Counted from the first letter of the stretch, positions 24,142 to 32,351 are shown. The stretch: DNA of 64,000 nucleotides from Aristaeella hokkaidonensis (GCF_018128945.1 NZ_CP068393.1:1116001-1180000); one strand, 5' to 3'. The notes: generated by a model from the sequence alone, not told the origin. Program-made: numbers and translations.

Positions 24142-25694
24142 GCCTTTTTCACCTCGTCTCTCTTTGCGCCTGCCATATACAGTCCCAGCTCTTCCTGCGT
24201 CGTCTTCTTCGGATCGAGTTCGCCCACGATCTCTCCTTCATACATGACCAGGATCCGGTCCGGAACGTCCATCACTTCGTCCAGTTCCAGGGAAATCAGC
24301 AGTACCGCTTTCCCTGCGTCCCGCTGGGCGACCAGCTGCTTATGGATGTATTCAATGGCGCCCACGTCCAGTCCGCGTGTGGGCTGTACCGCGACCAGCA
24401 TCTCAGGCTGCTTGTCAATTTCCCGGGCGATAATGGCCTTCTGCTGGTTGCCGCCGGACATGGAGCGCGCCGGCGTTACAGAACCCTGTCCGGAGCGGAC
24501 GTCGTACTGCTCAATCAGTTTGTCTGAATATTCACGGATATTCTTTCTTCTCAGGAAGCCAATCCGGTCTGTAAACCTGGATTCAAAATAGGTCTGCAGG
24601 ATCATGTTGTATTCCAGGGAATAATCCAGCACCAGTCCGTGCTTGTGCCGGTCTTCGGGAATGTGGCTCATGCCGGCCACGGATCTTTTCCGGATGGAGG
24701 CGTGTGTAATGTCCTTGCCGTCCATCATGATCTTCCCGCCCACCAGGGGTTCCAGGCCGGTCAGTCCGTAAACCAGCTCTGTCTGTCCGTTGCCGTCGAT
24801 ACCCGCAATACAGACGATTTCCCCGCGGCGCACCTGGAAGGAAACGTCTTTCACAGCGTTGTTATTGTGTACTTTGGAAGCAACGGTCATATGCTGTACG
24901 TCGAGCACCACTTCACCGGGATGGGCCGGCTGCTTATCCACATGGAAGTTGACGTTTCGTCCCACCATCATGGCGGAAAGCTCTTCCATCGTGGTATTCT
25001 TTGTTTCCACTGTTCCGATATATTTACCCTTGCGCAGCACGGTGCAGCGGTCTGCAACGGCCATGATTTCAGCCAGCTTGTGGCTGATGAACAGGATGGA
25101 CTTCCCTTCTGCCGCCAGGTTGCGCATGATCTGCATCAGCTCTTCTATTTCCTGGGGCGTCAGCACGGCGGTGGGCTCGTCAAAAATCAGGATTTCATTA
25201 TCCCGGTACAGCATCTTCAGGATTTCGGTTCTCTGCTGCATGCCGACTGTAATATCAGATATCACCGCGTCCGGATCTACCTGCAGGCCGTACTTTTCGG
25301 ACAGGGCAAGGATCTTTTTCCTTGCCTCGGCCTTTTTCAGGATGCCGGCTTTCCCGACGGGTTCATCCCCCAGGATGATATTATCCAGCACGGTAAAGCA
25401 TTCCACCAGTTTGAAGTGCTGGTGTACCATACCGATCCCCAGAGCGTTGGCGTCGTTGGGATCGTTGATCTGGACCTCTTTGCCGTCCTTTTTGATCGTT
25501 CCTTCTTCCGCCTGGTAAAGGCCGAACAGGACGCTCATCAGGGTGGATTTTCCTGCGCCGTTTTCACCCAGCAGCGCATGGATTTCCCCGTGTTTCAGCT
25601 GCAGGGTGATATCGTCGTTAGCGATAATGCCGGGAAAGCGCTTTGTGATATGAAGCATCTCAATGGCATACTCAGATTGCCGTTCCTTGTTCAA
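24138..25694 (-). CDS. nupO: Nucleoside ABC transporter double ATPase (TTG start)
   Basis: Two fused ATPase domains, 518 residues, as in sugar and nucleoside importers of the MglA/NupO type. First domain: Walker A 'GENGAGKSTL', signature 'ISDITVGMQQR', Walker B 'LIFDEPTAVLT'. Second domain: degenerate Walker A 'GIDGNGQTEL', signature-like 'RSMSGGNQQK', and 'VAVQPTRGLDVGA' in the Walker B position, with Q-P in place of the usual catalytic pair; this asymmetry is normal for the family. The chosen start is TTG at 25692-25694 (MNKERQSEY), seven bases after GGAGGG; a TTG five codons earlier overlaps that site. Confidence 0.9.
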   Translation of the reverse strand: MNKERQSEYAIEMLHITKRFPGIIANDDITLQLKHGEIHALLGENGAGKSTLMSVLFGLYQAEEGTIKKDGKEVQINDPNDANALGIGMVHQHFKLVECFTVLDNIILGDEPVGKAGILKKAEARKKILALSEKYGLQVDPDAVISDITVGMQQRTEILKMLYRDNEILIFDEPTAVLTPQEIEELMQIMRNLAAEGKSILFISHKLAEIMAVADRCTVLRKGKYIGTVETKNTTMEELSAMMVGRNVNFHVDKQPAHPGEVVLDVQHMTVASKVHNNNAVKDVSFQVRRGEIVCIAGIDGNGQTELVYGLTGLEPLVGGKIMMDGKDITHASIRKRSVAGMSHIPEDRHKHGLVLDYSLEYNMILQTYFESRFTDRIGFLRRKNIREYSDKLIEQYDVRSGQGSVTPARSMSGGNQQKAIIAREIDKQPEMLVAVQPTRGLDVGAIEYIHKQLVAQRDAGKAVLLISLELDEVMDVPDRILVMYEGEIVGELDPKKTTQEELGLYMAGAKRDEVKKA

Positions 25695-25750
25695 AGTACG
25701 TCCCTCCAATTTGTAAATTGTTCATGGCGAACAAGGGCTTCTTCGCCTTT

Positions 25751-25794
25751 CTGACACAAGCCCCTGTCCTATATTGCGGAACAGGGGCTTATGT
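25751..25794 (-). repeat. Long inverted repeat downstream of the BMP binding-protein gene
   Basis: A 15-bp arm pair with one mismatch (GACACAAGCCCCTGT ... ACAGGGGCTTATGTC) in the gap between the binding-protein and ATPase genes. It comes just after the terminator at 25796-25823 in the direction of transcription and may protect or process the read-through RNA. Confidence 0.7.
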
Positions 25795-25795
25795 C

Positions 25796-25823
25796 AAAAA
25801 CCGGGGATGCGGCGCATCCCCGG
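25796..25823 (-). terminator. Terminator-like hairpin after the BMP binding-protein gene
   Basis: Perfect stem CCGGGGATGC / GCATCCCCGG (25801-25823), followed on the minus strand by TTTTT. Located inside the operon, 14 bases after the binding-protein stop. Confidence 0.85.
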
Positions 25824-25837
25824 CAATCATGAACTGA

Positions 25838-26935
25838 TTACTTGATGTTGCCCAGGTATTCAACTTTGATCGTGGTGGTGGGTTCGGCGTCGATCGCGTT
25901 GGAAACGGTGATCTCGCCGGCGTTCATCTTCGCGACCAGAGCGGCGTAGTCTTCAGCAGTGAAGCCATCCGCAAACTGGGTGGAAGGAGCGATCTGCACG
26001 AAGTTCTCTTCGGGGTTTTCGGAAACAAGGCCCAGGTTCTCGATCTTGCCGCCTTCAAACTGAGCGTTCAGGATGGAGGCCAGTTCGGTATAAACGGTGG
26101 CAGCCAGACCCTTCATGGCGGAGGTCACGGTGATGCCGTCGCCGTACATGCCGTCGATGGTGCCCTTCTGGTCAACGTCAACGCCGATAACCTTGCCGCC
26201 GACCTTCTGGGCAGCTTCACCGGCAGAGGTGAAGATACCGCCGCCACAGGCGAACACGATTTCAGTGCCGTTGGCATACCAGGTATCCATGTAAGCGGTG
26301 ATGTCGGCGTCGCCATAGAACTGGTTGCCGTACACATACTTGATTTCAACGTCTTCAGCGCCCAGCTCGACAGCAGCGGCGTCAGCGCCCTGCACGAAAC
26401 CGTAGCCGTAACGGACAACAGCGGGAACCGCCATGCCGCCCAGGAAGCCCAGCTTCTTGTAGCCCAGCTTCACAGCAGCGTAACCGGCCATGTAGCCGCA
26501 CAGCTCTTCCTGGTACACAGCGCAGTACAGGTTGGCGGGAACGTCAGCGGCCAGATCGCCGATGTCGCCTTCACCAACGTCCAGGGCGATGAAGATGATG
26601 TCGCTGAATTCGGGAGCCACTTTCTGGATGGCGGGTCCGAAAGCGTAACCGGGCATCACGATCACGGTGAAGCCGTCGTCGATCGCCTTCTCAATGGAGG
26701 AGATACGATCTTCATCGGAGTCGGAAGCGGGCTTGTAGTACTGGAAGTCGAGTCCGGAAGCTTCGCAGAACTGCTTGCAGGCTTCATAGGTGGTCTGGTT
26801 GAAGGACTGGTCGGTAATGTCACCGTAGTCGGTAATCATGGCGACACGCATGCTGCTTTCGCTTTCAGCGGAAGCAAAGGACACCATGCTCATCATCATT
26901 ACTGCGGCAAGCAGCAGAGCAAAAAGCTTTTTCAT
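25838..26935 (-). CDS. BMP-family nucleoside-binding protein
   Basis: Extracellular binding protein of the BmpA/Med family, which in characterised members binds purine nucleosides for NupOPQ-type transporters. It has 365 residues: signal peptide ending 'SFASA', with no lipobox cysteine; then 'VAMITDYGDITDQSFNQTTYEA' (the nucleoside-site N-terminal motif), 'GFTVIVMPGYAFG', 'FIALDVGEGD', 'FLGGMAVPAVVRYGYGFVQGA' and 'FACGGGIFTSAGEAAQ', all typical. Strongly biased codons suggest high expression. First gene of the operon with its own promoter; followed by a terminator hairpin. Confidence 0.92.
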   Translation of the reverse strand: MKKLFALLLAAVMMMSMVSFASAESESSMRVAMITDYGDITDQSFNQTTYEACKQFCEASGLDFQYYKPASDSDEDRISSIEKAIDDGFTVIVMPGYAFGPAIQKVAPEFSDIIFIALDVGEGDIGDLAADVPANLYCAVYQEELCGYMAGYAAVKLGYKKLGFLGGMAVPAVVRYGYGFVQGADAAAVELGAEDVEIKYVYGNQFYGDADITAYMDTWYANGTEIVFACGGGIFTSAGEAAQKVGGKVIGVDVDQKGTIDGMYGDGITVTSAMKGLAATVYTELASILNAQFEGGKIENLGLVSENPEENFVQIAPSTQFADGFTAEDYAALVAKMNAGEITVSNAIDAEPTTTIKVEYLGNIK

Positions 26936-26984
26936 TGGAAATTACCCCTTTCTGATTGTCGGCATATGCCGTTCATTTGTACCA

Positions 26985-27013
26985 ATTATAACAAAAACCG
27001 GTACACTTGGAAA
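26985..27013 (-). promoter_or_regulatory. Promoter of the nucleoside ABC operon
   Basis: Read on the minus strand: TTTCCA (27008-27013), 17-bp spacer, TATAAT (26985-26990). The -35 lies in the loop of the terminator of the gene before it. The ribosome binding site AAAGGGG is about seven bases from the ATG. Confidence 0.6.
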
Positions 27014-27025
27014 GAGTGTACCGGT
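26991..27025 (-). terminator. Terminator of the SH3-repeat protein gene
   Basis: Perfect stem ACCGGTACAC / GTGTACCGGT (26997-27025), followed on the minus strand by TTTTTG, 54 bases after the stop. Confidence 0.85.
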
Positions 27026-27079
27026 AATTTTGTTTTCATTTTGTTTCCCGTAAAAACTGTGAAAAGGTTTTGTAATATG

Positions 27080-28090
27080 TCAAAATGCAGTTGTTGCAAG
27101 GAGGTCTGTGGCGGTAGCCGGCACAGATCCTTCATAAATAAACTGTCTCATCATATACCCGTAAGTACCGTCAATCAGGATAAAGCACCAGTCAATTCCG
27201 CGTGTGATCACTGTCAGCCTTGTACCGACTTTATAGGATCTGATGATTGTACTCCTGGTTGTGGGTGCCGCACGCAGGTTGACGTTTTTGCCGTTTGCGC
27301 TGACCACATATGCGCCTCCGGTCGGCGGAACGGGCTTGACAGGTTCGTTCCCTGTAAGGAACTCTGTCATCATATATCCGTACCGGTTCCCGACGCGGAT
27401 ATAACTCCAGGTAGCTCCTTTGGTAACCATGGCAGCCTGGGTTCCTACGCTGTAAAAACCAATGCTTGTATAGGATTTGGAGGGACCGGACCGCAGATTC
27501 ACGCCTTTCCCGTTCTTACTGGTCACATATACCGTATATTCCTGACCTGTCGGATTTGTGGCCGGAGTCGGCAGCGGCGTTGCGGATCCGTTGCTGGTCA
27601 GGAATTGGGTCATCATATATCCTGTGTAATTCCCGATCTGAATGCGGCTCCAGTTTTTGCCATGCGAAATAATCGAGCACTGAGTACCCGGAGCATAGGA
27701 AGCGATAATGGAATATCCCTTCCCGGGGCCGGATCTCAGCCTGACGTTCAGCCCGTTTGAGCTGGTCACATATGCTGTCGTTCCGGTGAGATTGCCGGCT
27801 GTACTGGCGGCGTTTCCTCCGATCTGGAGGTAATCACCCAGCATGTATCCTGTTTTGCCGTCCGGTGTCGTAACCGCATACCAGGAGCCGACCTGGCCGG
27901 TAATGGTCACCACTGTGCCGCTGGGATAGCTGGCTTTGATAGCTCCGGCAAAGGAAGGCTGTGAACGGAGGATCAGCCATCCGCCCTTGACCGTACCGGT
28001 ATCCGCCAACGCGCCGCCCATGGGCAGTACTGCTGTAACCGCCAGGATCAGCACCATCAGGATTATTGCGCTGTGTTTACGTTTCGTCAT
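27080..28090 (-). CDS. Secreted protein with four bacterial SH3 domains
   Basis: About 336 residues from the ATG at 28090 (MTKRKHSAI), which has AAGGAAAG just upstream; an ATG 17 codons earlier overlaps the neighbour's 3' end. Signal peptide (about 1-32, ending GGALA) followed by four SH3 repeats of about 60 residues each, with the recurring pattern 'NxRxxPxxxxxxIxxYxxGT ... GYMMxxFL'. Repeats 2-4 are linked by short proline/threonine segments. No enzymatic domain is seen, so it may be a wall-binding adaptor. It lies 31 bases after the next gene in the same direction and ends in a strong terminator. Confidence 0.8.
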   Translation of the reverse strand: MTKRKHSAIILMVLILAVTAVLPMGGALADTGTVKGGWLILRSQPSFAGAIKASYPSGTVVTITGQVGSWYAVTTPDGKTGYMLGDYLQIGGNAASTAGNLTGTTAYVTSSNGLNVRLRSGPGKGYSIIASYAPGTQCSIISHGKNWSRIQIGNYTGYMMTQFLTSNGSATPLPTPATNPTGQEYTVYVTSKNGKGVNLRSGPSKSYTSIGFYSVGTQAAMVTKGATWSYIRVGNRYGYMMTEFLTGNEPVKPVPPTGGAYVVSANGKNVNLRAAPTTRSTIIRSYKVGTRLTVITRGIDWCFILIDGTYGYMMRQFIYEGSVPATATDLLATTAF

Positions 28091-28121
28091 ATCTTTCTTT
28101 CCTTCCGTATAGAAAATGGCA

Positions 28122-28733
28122 TTAACCAAGTTCCGAATCACTCGTCTCCATCGTGTTAATCATGTAGTCAATATAGGAAGAATAGGTTCCTTCCTGTTCC
28201 GACGGATAACGGAGGATGATATGGTGGAAACTCTTGTCAGTCAGATAATACAGGTCTGTCTGTATCATTTTATCCTGATCTTCTTTTCTTGTCACGCGCA
28301 GGCAGTTATTTGTTTCGGCGTCCTTGGTGTCAAATCCCGGAACCTCCAGCTTGACAGCTTCCAGCAGGATTTCTTTAGTCAGGCTTCCGTCGTGTGCCAT
28401 GTTTTCAATGGACAGCGTCGCTTTCCCGTCTGCTGATACTGCTATAAGTCCGCCCAGCCCTTCGTCAAACTGAAAAACTGCCGGATACTGCATGCTGAAA
28501 CCTGTCTCGCTGTCCATGTACTCGCACATGGATGCGTCTGCAAAAGCGTCCGTCATTTCTTCGAGGCTCATGCCCTCCGTATCCTTTACGTCGGACATCT
28601 CAATCAGGGGCTGTATTTCGTCAAGGCCCTGCTCTTCGGTTCCTTCGGGAGCTGTTTCCGCTTTCACGCTGACAGAACATACAGCCAGCATAACAATCAT
28701 AGTTATAAGGAAAAAGAATCTGAATCTGCTCAA
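28122..28733 (-). CDS. Small exported protein of unknown function (TTG start)
   Basis: 203 residues, unrecognised. N-terminal signal sequence (FFFLITMIVMLAVCSVSVKA), which could also be a lipobox variant at VCSV. The mature part opens with an acidic linker and then a compact domain (about 75-200) with 'GFSMQYPAVFQFDEGLGGLIAV' and 'HHIILRYPSEQEGTYSSYIDYM', similar to the PsbP-like fold seen in many exported Firmicutes proteins; that similarity is only by eye. TTG at 28731-28733 is the only start giving a full signal peptide, with AGAGGA 11 bases upstream. It sits upstream of the SH3-repeat gene, likely in one transcript. Confidence 0.6.
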   Translation of the reverse strand: MSRFRFFFLITMIVMLAVCSVSVKAETAPEGTEEQGLDEIQPLIEMSDVKDTEGMSLEEMTDAFADASMCEYMDSETGFSMQYPAVFQFDEGLGGLIAVSADGKATLSIENMAHDGSLTKEILLEAVKLEVPGFDTKDAETNNCLRVTRKEDQDKMIQTDLYYLTDKSFHHIILRYPSEQEGTYSSYIDYMINTMETSDSELG

Positions 28734-28807
28734 GTCCTCACACTTCCTCTCTCATAAGGGATTCAACTATAAAGACGAAACACATTTCCATTTTCTTCCC
28801 AAATACG

Positions 28808-28840
28808 GAAAAACCCCTTCCGTACACTGGAAGGGAGTTT
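28808..28840 (-). terminator. Rho-independent terminator of rpsT
   Basis: Stem ACTCCCTTCC / GGAAGGGGT (28811-28840) with a T-run on the minus strand, about 18 bases after the rpsT stop. Confidence 0.85.
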
Positions 28841-28857
28841 ATCACACGCGATTCTTC

Positions 28858-29121
28858 TTAGTTAGCGGCCTTGGTCAACTGCTTGGCCAGACGGGCCTTT
28901 TTCCGATTGGCGGCATTCTTATGAATAACGCCCTTGGACGCGGCCTTATCGATCACTGCGGAAGTCGCGGACAGCTGCTCATTGGCGTTCTGCGCGTCAG
29001 CGGCAACAGCGGCGTCAAACTTCCGGATGGAAGTACGCATCTCGCTCTTTACGATGCGGTTGCGAAGATTCTTCTTCTCGCTGACCTTAACGCGCTTCTT
29101 TGCGGACTGGATATTCGGCAA
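28858..29121 (-). CDS. rpsT: 30S ribosomal protein S20 (TTG start)
   Basis: Small-subunit protein that binds 16S rRNA helices, 87 residues, helical and lysine-rich. It starts MPNIQSAKKRV at TTG 29119-29121, nine bases after GGAGG, and ends 'HKNAANRKKARLAKQL', the conserved S20 C-terminus. Transcribed alone, with its own promoter and terminator, divergent from nadD. Confidence 0.97.
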   Translation of the reverse strand: MPNIQSAKKRVKVSEKKNLRNRIVKSEMRTSIRKFDAAVAADAQNANEQLSATSAVIDKAASKGVIHKNAANRKKARLAKQLTKAAN

Positions 29122-29166
29122 CTCGGTTCACCTCCCCTTAGGATCCTTAAAAAACCATCGCATGCA

Positions 29167-29195
29167 ATAATATCACGACGGCCGTGAAAAAGCAA
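29167..29195 (-). promoter_or_regulatory. Promoter of rpsT
   Basis: Read on the minus strand: TTGCTT (29190-29195), 17-bp spacer, TATTAT (29167-29172). Confidence 0.65.
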
Positions 29196-29247
29196 GCTTT
29201 TCAAAAAAGAAATTTGAAAGTGTCTTCCCTATACGTTTCTTTTCGTT

Positions 29248-29253
29248 TATAAT
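29248..29253 (+). promoter_or_regulatory. Probable -10 element of nadD-yqeK
   Basis: TATAAT at 29248-29253, 32 bases before the TTG start. The expected -35 region (29225-29230, TTCCCT) is poor. Confidence 0.45.
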
Positions 29254-29284
29254 ATCCGTAACAGAAATCAGGAGGTTCTTTGCT

Positions 29285-30475
29285 TTGGCAAAAAAAGAGC
29301 GTATCGGCATTCTGGGCGGCAGTTTTGATCCGGTTCACCGTGGTCATATTGCGGCAGCGCTCAGTGTGCTTGATGCTGCATACGTGGATCGCCTGCTGAT
29401 GGTTCCCTGCGGCAATCCCGGCCATAAATCCTGTATTGCCCCGGCGGAAGACCGGTGGAAAATGCTGGTTGCCGCCTGCTCAAAGGATAAGCGCCTGGTT
29501 CCTTCCCGTCTGGAGCTGGACCGTTCCGGCACTACCTATGCCGCTGACACCCTGAAGGCTGTGCGGAAGGAATATCCTGACGCGGATCTGTTCTGTATTA
29601 TTGGTTCCGATACGCAGATGACCCTTTATCATTGGGTTAATATAGAGGAAGTTTTCAGGCTTTGTTCCTTTCTGGTCCTTCCACGGGAAAAAGATGTGAA
29701 AGCTTCCTGCCGGGAGGAAATCGACCGGCTGAAAGCCATGGGCGGACGCGTTCGCCTTCTGCCTTTCAGTCCCGTGGCGGTTTCTTCTTCCGGGATCCGT
29801 TCGGCATTTTCTTCCGGTATGGTTTCAGAGGATCTGAATCCCGCCGTTCAGGAATATTGTCATTGTAAGGGTCTCTATGGCTGTCCCGGAAGGCTTGACA
29901 AGATCGATTTCTGGATGGACAATCTTTTCTCAGCGCTGAAGCCGAAGCGTTTTGCCCATTCCCTGAGCGTAGCCCGTACTTCTGCCCGTCTGGCAGCGAT
30001 GTATGGAGAAAATCCGCTCAAGGCGGAGCAGGCCGGTCTGCTGCACGACTGTGCCAAGTGCCTTCCCTTAAAGGATATGCAGCGTATCGCCAAAGAGAAT
30101 CATCTCACTGATGATCCCGGCGTCCTTTCCAGTGATGCACTGCTGCATTCCCTTGCCGGTGCCTGCCTGGCGGAACAGCTCTACGGCATGACCGATCCGG
30201 AGGTGCTTGAAGCCATCCGATTCCATAATACCGGTTATCCTGGTATGTCCCGCCTGGCCATGTGTGTCTGCCTGGCTGACTTCATGGAACCGCTTCGCGA
30301 TCCTTTCCCTCTGCTGGATGAGGTTCGCGCCCTCTCAGAGTCTTCCCTGGAAAAAGCGCTTCTGCGCTCCCTTGAAGGCACTGTGGATCATGTCCTTTCC
30401 CGGGGCTGGTATTTGTATCCGCGCACCGTCGATACAATCAGCTGGCTTCGCACGCTCCCGGTTGTCAGGGATTGA
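29285..30475 (+). CDS. nadD-yqeK: Fused nicotinate-nucleotide adenylyltransferase and YqeK-type Ap4A hydrolase (TTG start)
   Basis: A two-domain protein of 396 residues. Domain 1 (about 1-200), NadD, joins ATP and nicotinate mononucleotide in NAD synthesis: it has 'GILGGSFDPVHRGHI', 'YAADTLKAV' and the 'VSSSGIRSAF' signature (ISSTxIR-like). Domain 2 (about 205-396), an HD-domain protein of the YqeK family, shows H219-type 'RFAHSLSVARTSARLA', the HD pair 'LLHDCAK', and 'IRFHNTG'; characterised YqeK enzymes hydrolyse diadenosine tetraphosphate to ADP. TTG is nine bases after GGAGG. In many Firmicutes the two are separate neighbouring genes; fusions are known in Clostridia. rsfS follows, as usual. 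Confidence 0.93.
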   Translation: MAKKERIGILGGSFDPVHRGHIAAALSVLDAAYVDRLLMVPCGNPGHKSCIAPAEDRWKMLVAACSKDKRLVPSRLELDRSGTTYAADTLKAVRKEYPDADLFCIIGSDTQMTLYHWVNIEEVFRLCSFLVLPREKDVKASCREEIDRLKAMGGRVRLLPFSPVAVSSSGIRSAFSSGMVSEDLNPAVQEYCHCKGLYGCPGRLDKIDFWMDNLFSALKPKRFAHSLSVARTSARLAAMYGENPLKAEQAGLLHDCAKCLPLKDMQRIAKENHLTDDPGVLSSDALLHSLAGACLAEQLYGMTDPEVLEAIRFHNTGYPGMSRLAMCVCLADFMEPLRDPFPLLDEVRALSESSLEKALLRSLEGTVDHVLSRGWYLYPRTVDTISWLRTLPVVRD

Positions 30476-30519
30476 TGCCGCTCCTGCGGTAACGAATATA
30501 TTATAGTGGAGGATAAACA

Positions 30520-30885
30520 ATGCAGGATCAGGAAACCGTACTCCGTATTGCCCGTCTGCTCTATGACCGTAAGTCCCAGGATATTGTCGCCCTGAATGTT
30601 TCCCGCCTCACCGTGCTTTGCGATCATATGGTGATCGCTTCCGGCCGTACCGCCAGCCAGGTTTCTGCCCTTGCGGATTCCGTGGATGAACTTATGGCAA
30701 AGGAAGGCATTGATCTTCGCCGTTCTGAGGGCCGCCGTGACGGCCGCTGGATCATCCTGGATTATGGTCATATTATCGTACATCTCTTCCACCGTGATGA
30801 CCGCGCTTTCTATGGTCTTGATCGTCTCTGGAATGACGGCACCAACGCACTAGCGCTACCCTTTGATCAAACCCTGCCCGATTAA
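30520..30885 (+). CDS. rsfS: Ribosomal silencing factor RsfS
   Basis: Binds L14 on the 50S subunit and blocks subunit joining when nutrients are low. It has 121 residues, with the typical pattern 'KSQDIVALNVSRLTVLCDHMVIASG' and 'GRWIILDYGHIIVHLFHRDDRAFYGLDRLW'. GGAGG precedes the ATG. It is 44 bases after nadD-yqeK. The first hairpin array starts eight bases after its stop. Confidence 0.96.
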   Translation: MQDQETVLRIARLLYDRKSQDIVALNVSRLTVLCDHMVIASGRTASQVSALADSVDELMAKEGIDLRRSEGRRDGRWIILDYGHIIVHLFHRDDRAFYGLDRLWNDGTNALALPFDQTLPD

Positions 30886-30892
30886 CAACTTA

Positions 30893-31037
30893 GTAAACAC
30901 TATAATCACTTTTTGCGTAAGCAAAAAATATCATATAAATCGGAGACACGTTAGTGTCCCCGATTTATCTATCATATCGGCATGAAGCCGATATATCATG
31001 TTGCGAAGCAACATATCATTCTTTTGCGAAGCAAAAG
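30893..31037 (+). repeat. Mini-hairpin array, locus A
   Basis: Begins with the box TAAACACTATAATCACT, then five hairpins: 30910-30927 (TTTTTGC, loop GTAA), 30935-30968 (long, ATAAATCGG outer arm), 30974-30994 (ATATCGGC), 30998-31014 (ATGTTGC, loop GAA) and 31021-31037 (CTTTTGC, loop GAA). They are separated by ATATCAT-type spacers. Not coding. See locus B, which has the same arms in the same order. Confidence 0.85.
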
Positions 31038-31056
31038 ACAAATATCAAATAAAAAA

Positions 31057-31084
31057 AAACTGCTTCTACAGAAGCAGTTTTTTT
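31057..31084. terminator. Terminator beyond locus A
   Basis: Perfect stem AACTGCTTCT / AGAAGCAGTT with an A-run before and T-run after, usable in both directions; ends the nadD-rsfS transcript after the hairpin array. Confidence 0.85.
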
Positions 31085-31085
31085 C

Positions 31086-31120
31086 ACCATTTTTAAGTTT
31101 TCAGTTTTCAGTATTCATTA
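31086..31120 (+). repeat. T-rich tail repeat (TTTTTAAGTTTTCAG type)
   Basis: The string CCATTTTTAAGTTTTCAG with TTTCAGTATTCATT after it. Related copies lie at 54131-54163, 59908-59922 with 60022-60045, and 62197-62236, in each case on the plus strand and next to a hairpin. Confidence 0.7.
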
Positions 31121-31148
31121 GAAAACAGCACCTTTCGGTGCTGTTTTC
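31121..31148 (-). terminator. Terminator of the yicC-remA-gmk-rpoZ-coaBC operon
   Basis: Stem GAAAACAGCACC / GGTGCTGTTTTC, which touches the coaBC stop region and is followed by TTTTC and T-rich sequence on the minus strand. Confidence 0.75.
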
Positions 31149-31150
31149 GT

Positions 31151-32350
31151 TTATTTCCTCAACTCAACTATTTTATCCAAAATCTTGTCCGCCAATTCCC
31201 TCTTCGTCATCAGTGGCTCTTCTTCCACTCCATCTTTCGTGATCAGTGCCGCAATATTCGTGTCCACATTAAATCCTGCTCCAGGTTTCGTCACGTCATT
31301 TGCCACGATCATGTCCAGGTTCTTCTTCTTCAGTTTATCCACCGCGTTCTTTTTCACGTTGTCCGTTTCCGCGGCGAACCCTACCAGCGTCTGGCCCTTT
31401 TTCTTGATCGCGCCGACAGCTTTCGCCACGTCGGGATTCTCAGTCAGCGTCAGCGTCAAAGCTTCGCCTTCATCCTTCTTGATCTTGCTCTTTGCGGTTT
31501 TTTCGAACCGGTAGTCGCATACGGCGGCCGCCTGGATAATGATATCCTGTTCCGGTGCTTCGCGCATCATCACGTCATACAGTTCCTGGGCGGATTCAAT
31601 CTGGATGCGGCGGATGCCGGCCGGTACCTGGGCGGTGACGTTTCCGTATACCGTAGTCACTTCTGCTCCCCGTGCCCTGGCGGCTTCAACGATGGCAAAT
31701 CCCATTTTTCCGCTGGAGTCATTGGTCATATAGCGTACCGGATCCAGTCTTTCCCGGGTAGCGCCGGCGGTCACCAGCACTTTCATCCCGGCCAGGTCGC
31801 TGCGTGCATTCAGCCTGTCGCAGATCGCGGCAACGATCGCTTCCGGTTCGCTCATCCGTCCGGCGCCTTCGTCTCCGCAGGCCAGGATGCCGCAGTCAGG
31901 ACCGACAAACTGTATTCCCCGTTCCTGCAGCGTTTTCAGGTTTGCCTGTGTGGCTGCGGCTGTCCACATTCCTGTGTTCATCGCGGGGGCAAGCAGCACC
32001 GGCGCCTTTGTCGCAAGCACGGTGGTGGAAAGCATATCGTCTGCGATGCCGCACGCCATCTTGGCCATGATGTTTGCCGTTGCCGGGGCGATCACAAAGA
32101 TCTCTGCCCGCTTAGCCAGGGCCACATGTTCCACATTCCAGTATTCAGGTGCCTGGAATGTATCCGTGACAACCTGGTTGGCAGAAAGCGTCTGAAAAGT
32201 AAGCGGCGAAACAAATTCCGTCGCGTTCTTCGTCATGATAACATGTACATTCGCGCCCAGATGACGCAAACGGGAGACAACCTCTGCGCTTTTGTACGCG
32301 GCGATGCCTCCCGTTACTCCCAGCACGATCTCCCTGCCGGTCAGATCCAT
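31151..32350 (-). CDS. coaBC: Bifunctional phosphopantothenoylcysteine decarboxylase/synthase
   Basis: Joins 4'-phosphopantothenate to cysteine (CoaB, CTP-dependent) and decarboxylates the product (CoaC, FMN-dependent) in coenzyme A synthesis. It has 399 residues: CoaC domain about 1-185 ('GVTGGIAAYKSAEVVSRL', the active-site 'APAMNTGMW' and 'GCGDEGAGRM'-like 'ACGDEGAGRMSEP'), CoaB domain about 190-399 ('VTAGATRERLDPVRYMTNDSSGKMG', 'KIKKD', 'DMIVANDV'). It starts one base after the rpoZ stop, with AGGAGG inside rpoZ. Last gene of a conserved operon. Confidence 0.97.
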   Translation of the reverse strand: MDLTGREIVLGVTGGIAAYKSAEVVSRLRHLGANVHVIMTKNATEFVSPLTFQTLSANQVVTDTFQAPEYWNVEHVALAKRAEIFVIAPATANIMAKMACGIADDMLSTTVLATKAPVLLAPAMNTGMWTAAATQANLKTLQERGIQFVGPDCGILACGDEGAGRMSEPEAIVAAICDRLNARSDLAGMKVLVTAGATRERLDPVRYMTNDSSGKMGFAIVEAARARGAEVTTVYGNVTAQVPAGIRRIQIESAQELYDVMMREAPEQDIIIQAAAVCDYRFEKTAKSKIKKDEGEALTLTLTENPDVAKAVGAIKKKGQTLVGFAAETDNVKKNAVDKLKKKNLDMIVANDVTKPGAGFNVDTNIAALITKDGVEEEPLMTKRELADKILDKIVELRK

Positions 32351-32351
32351 A

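Noticed and set aside
30893..31037. Hairpin arrays as CRISPR arrays
   Set aside because: Repeats are hairpins of different sequence with 7-base spacers; there are no direct repeats of 24-40 bases with unique spacers and no cas genes.
30893..31037. Hairpin arrays as a row of Rho-independent terminators
   Set aside because: The stems lack T-runs, and true terminators follow (31057-31084) or precede (53790-53825) the arrays.
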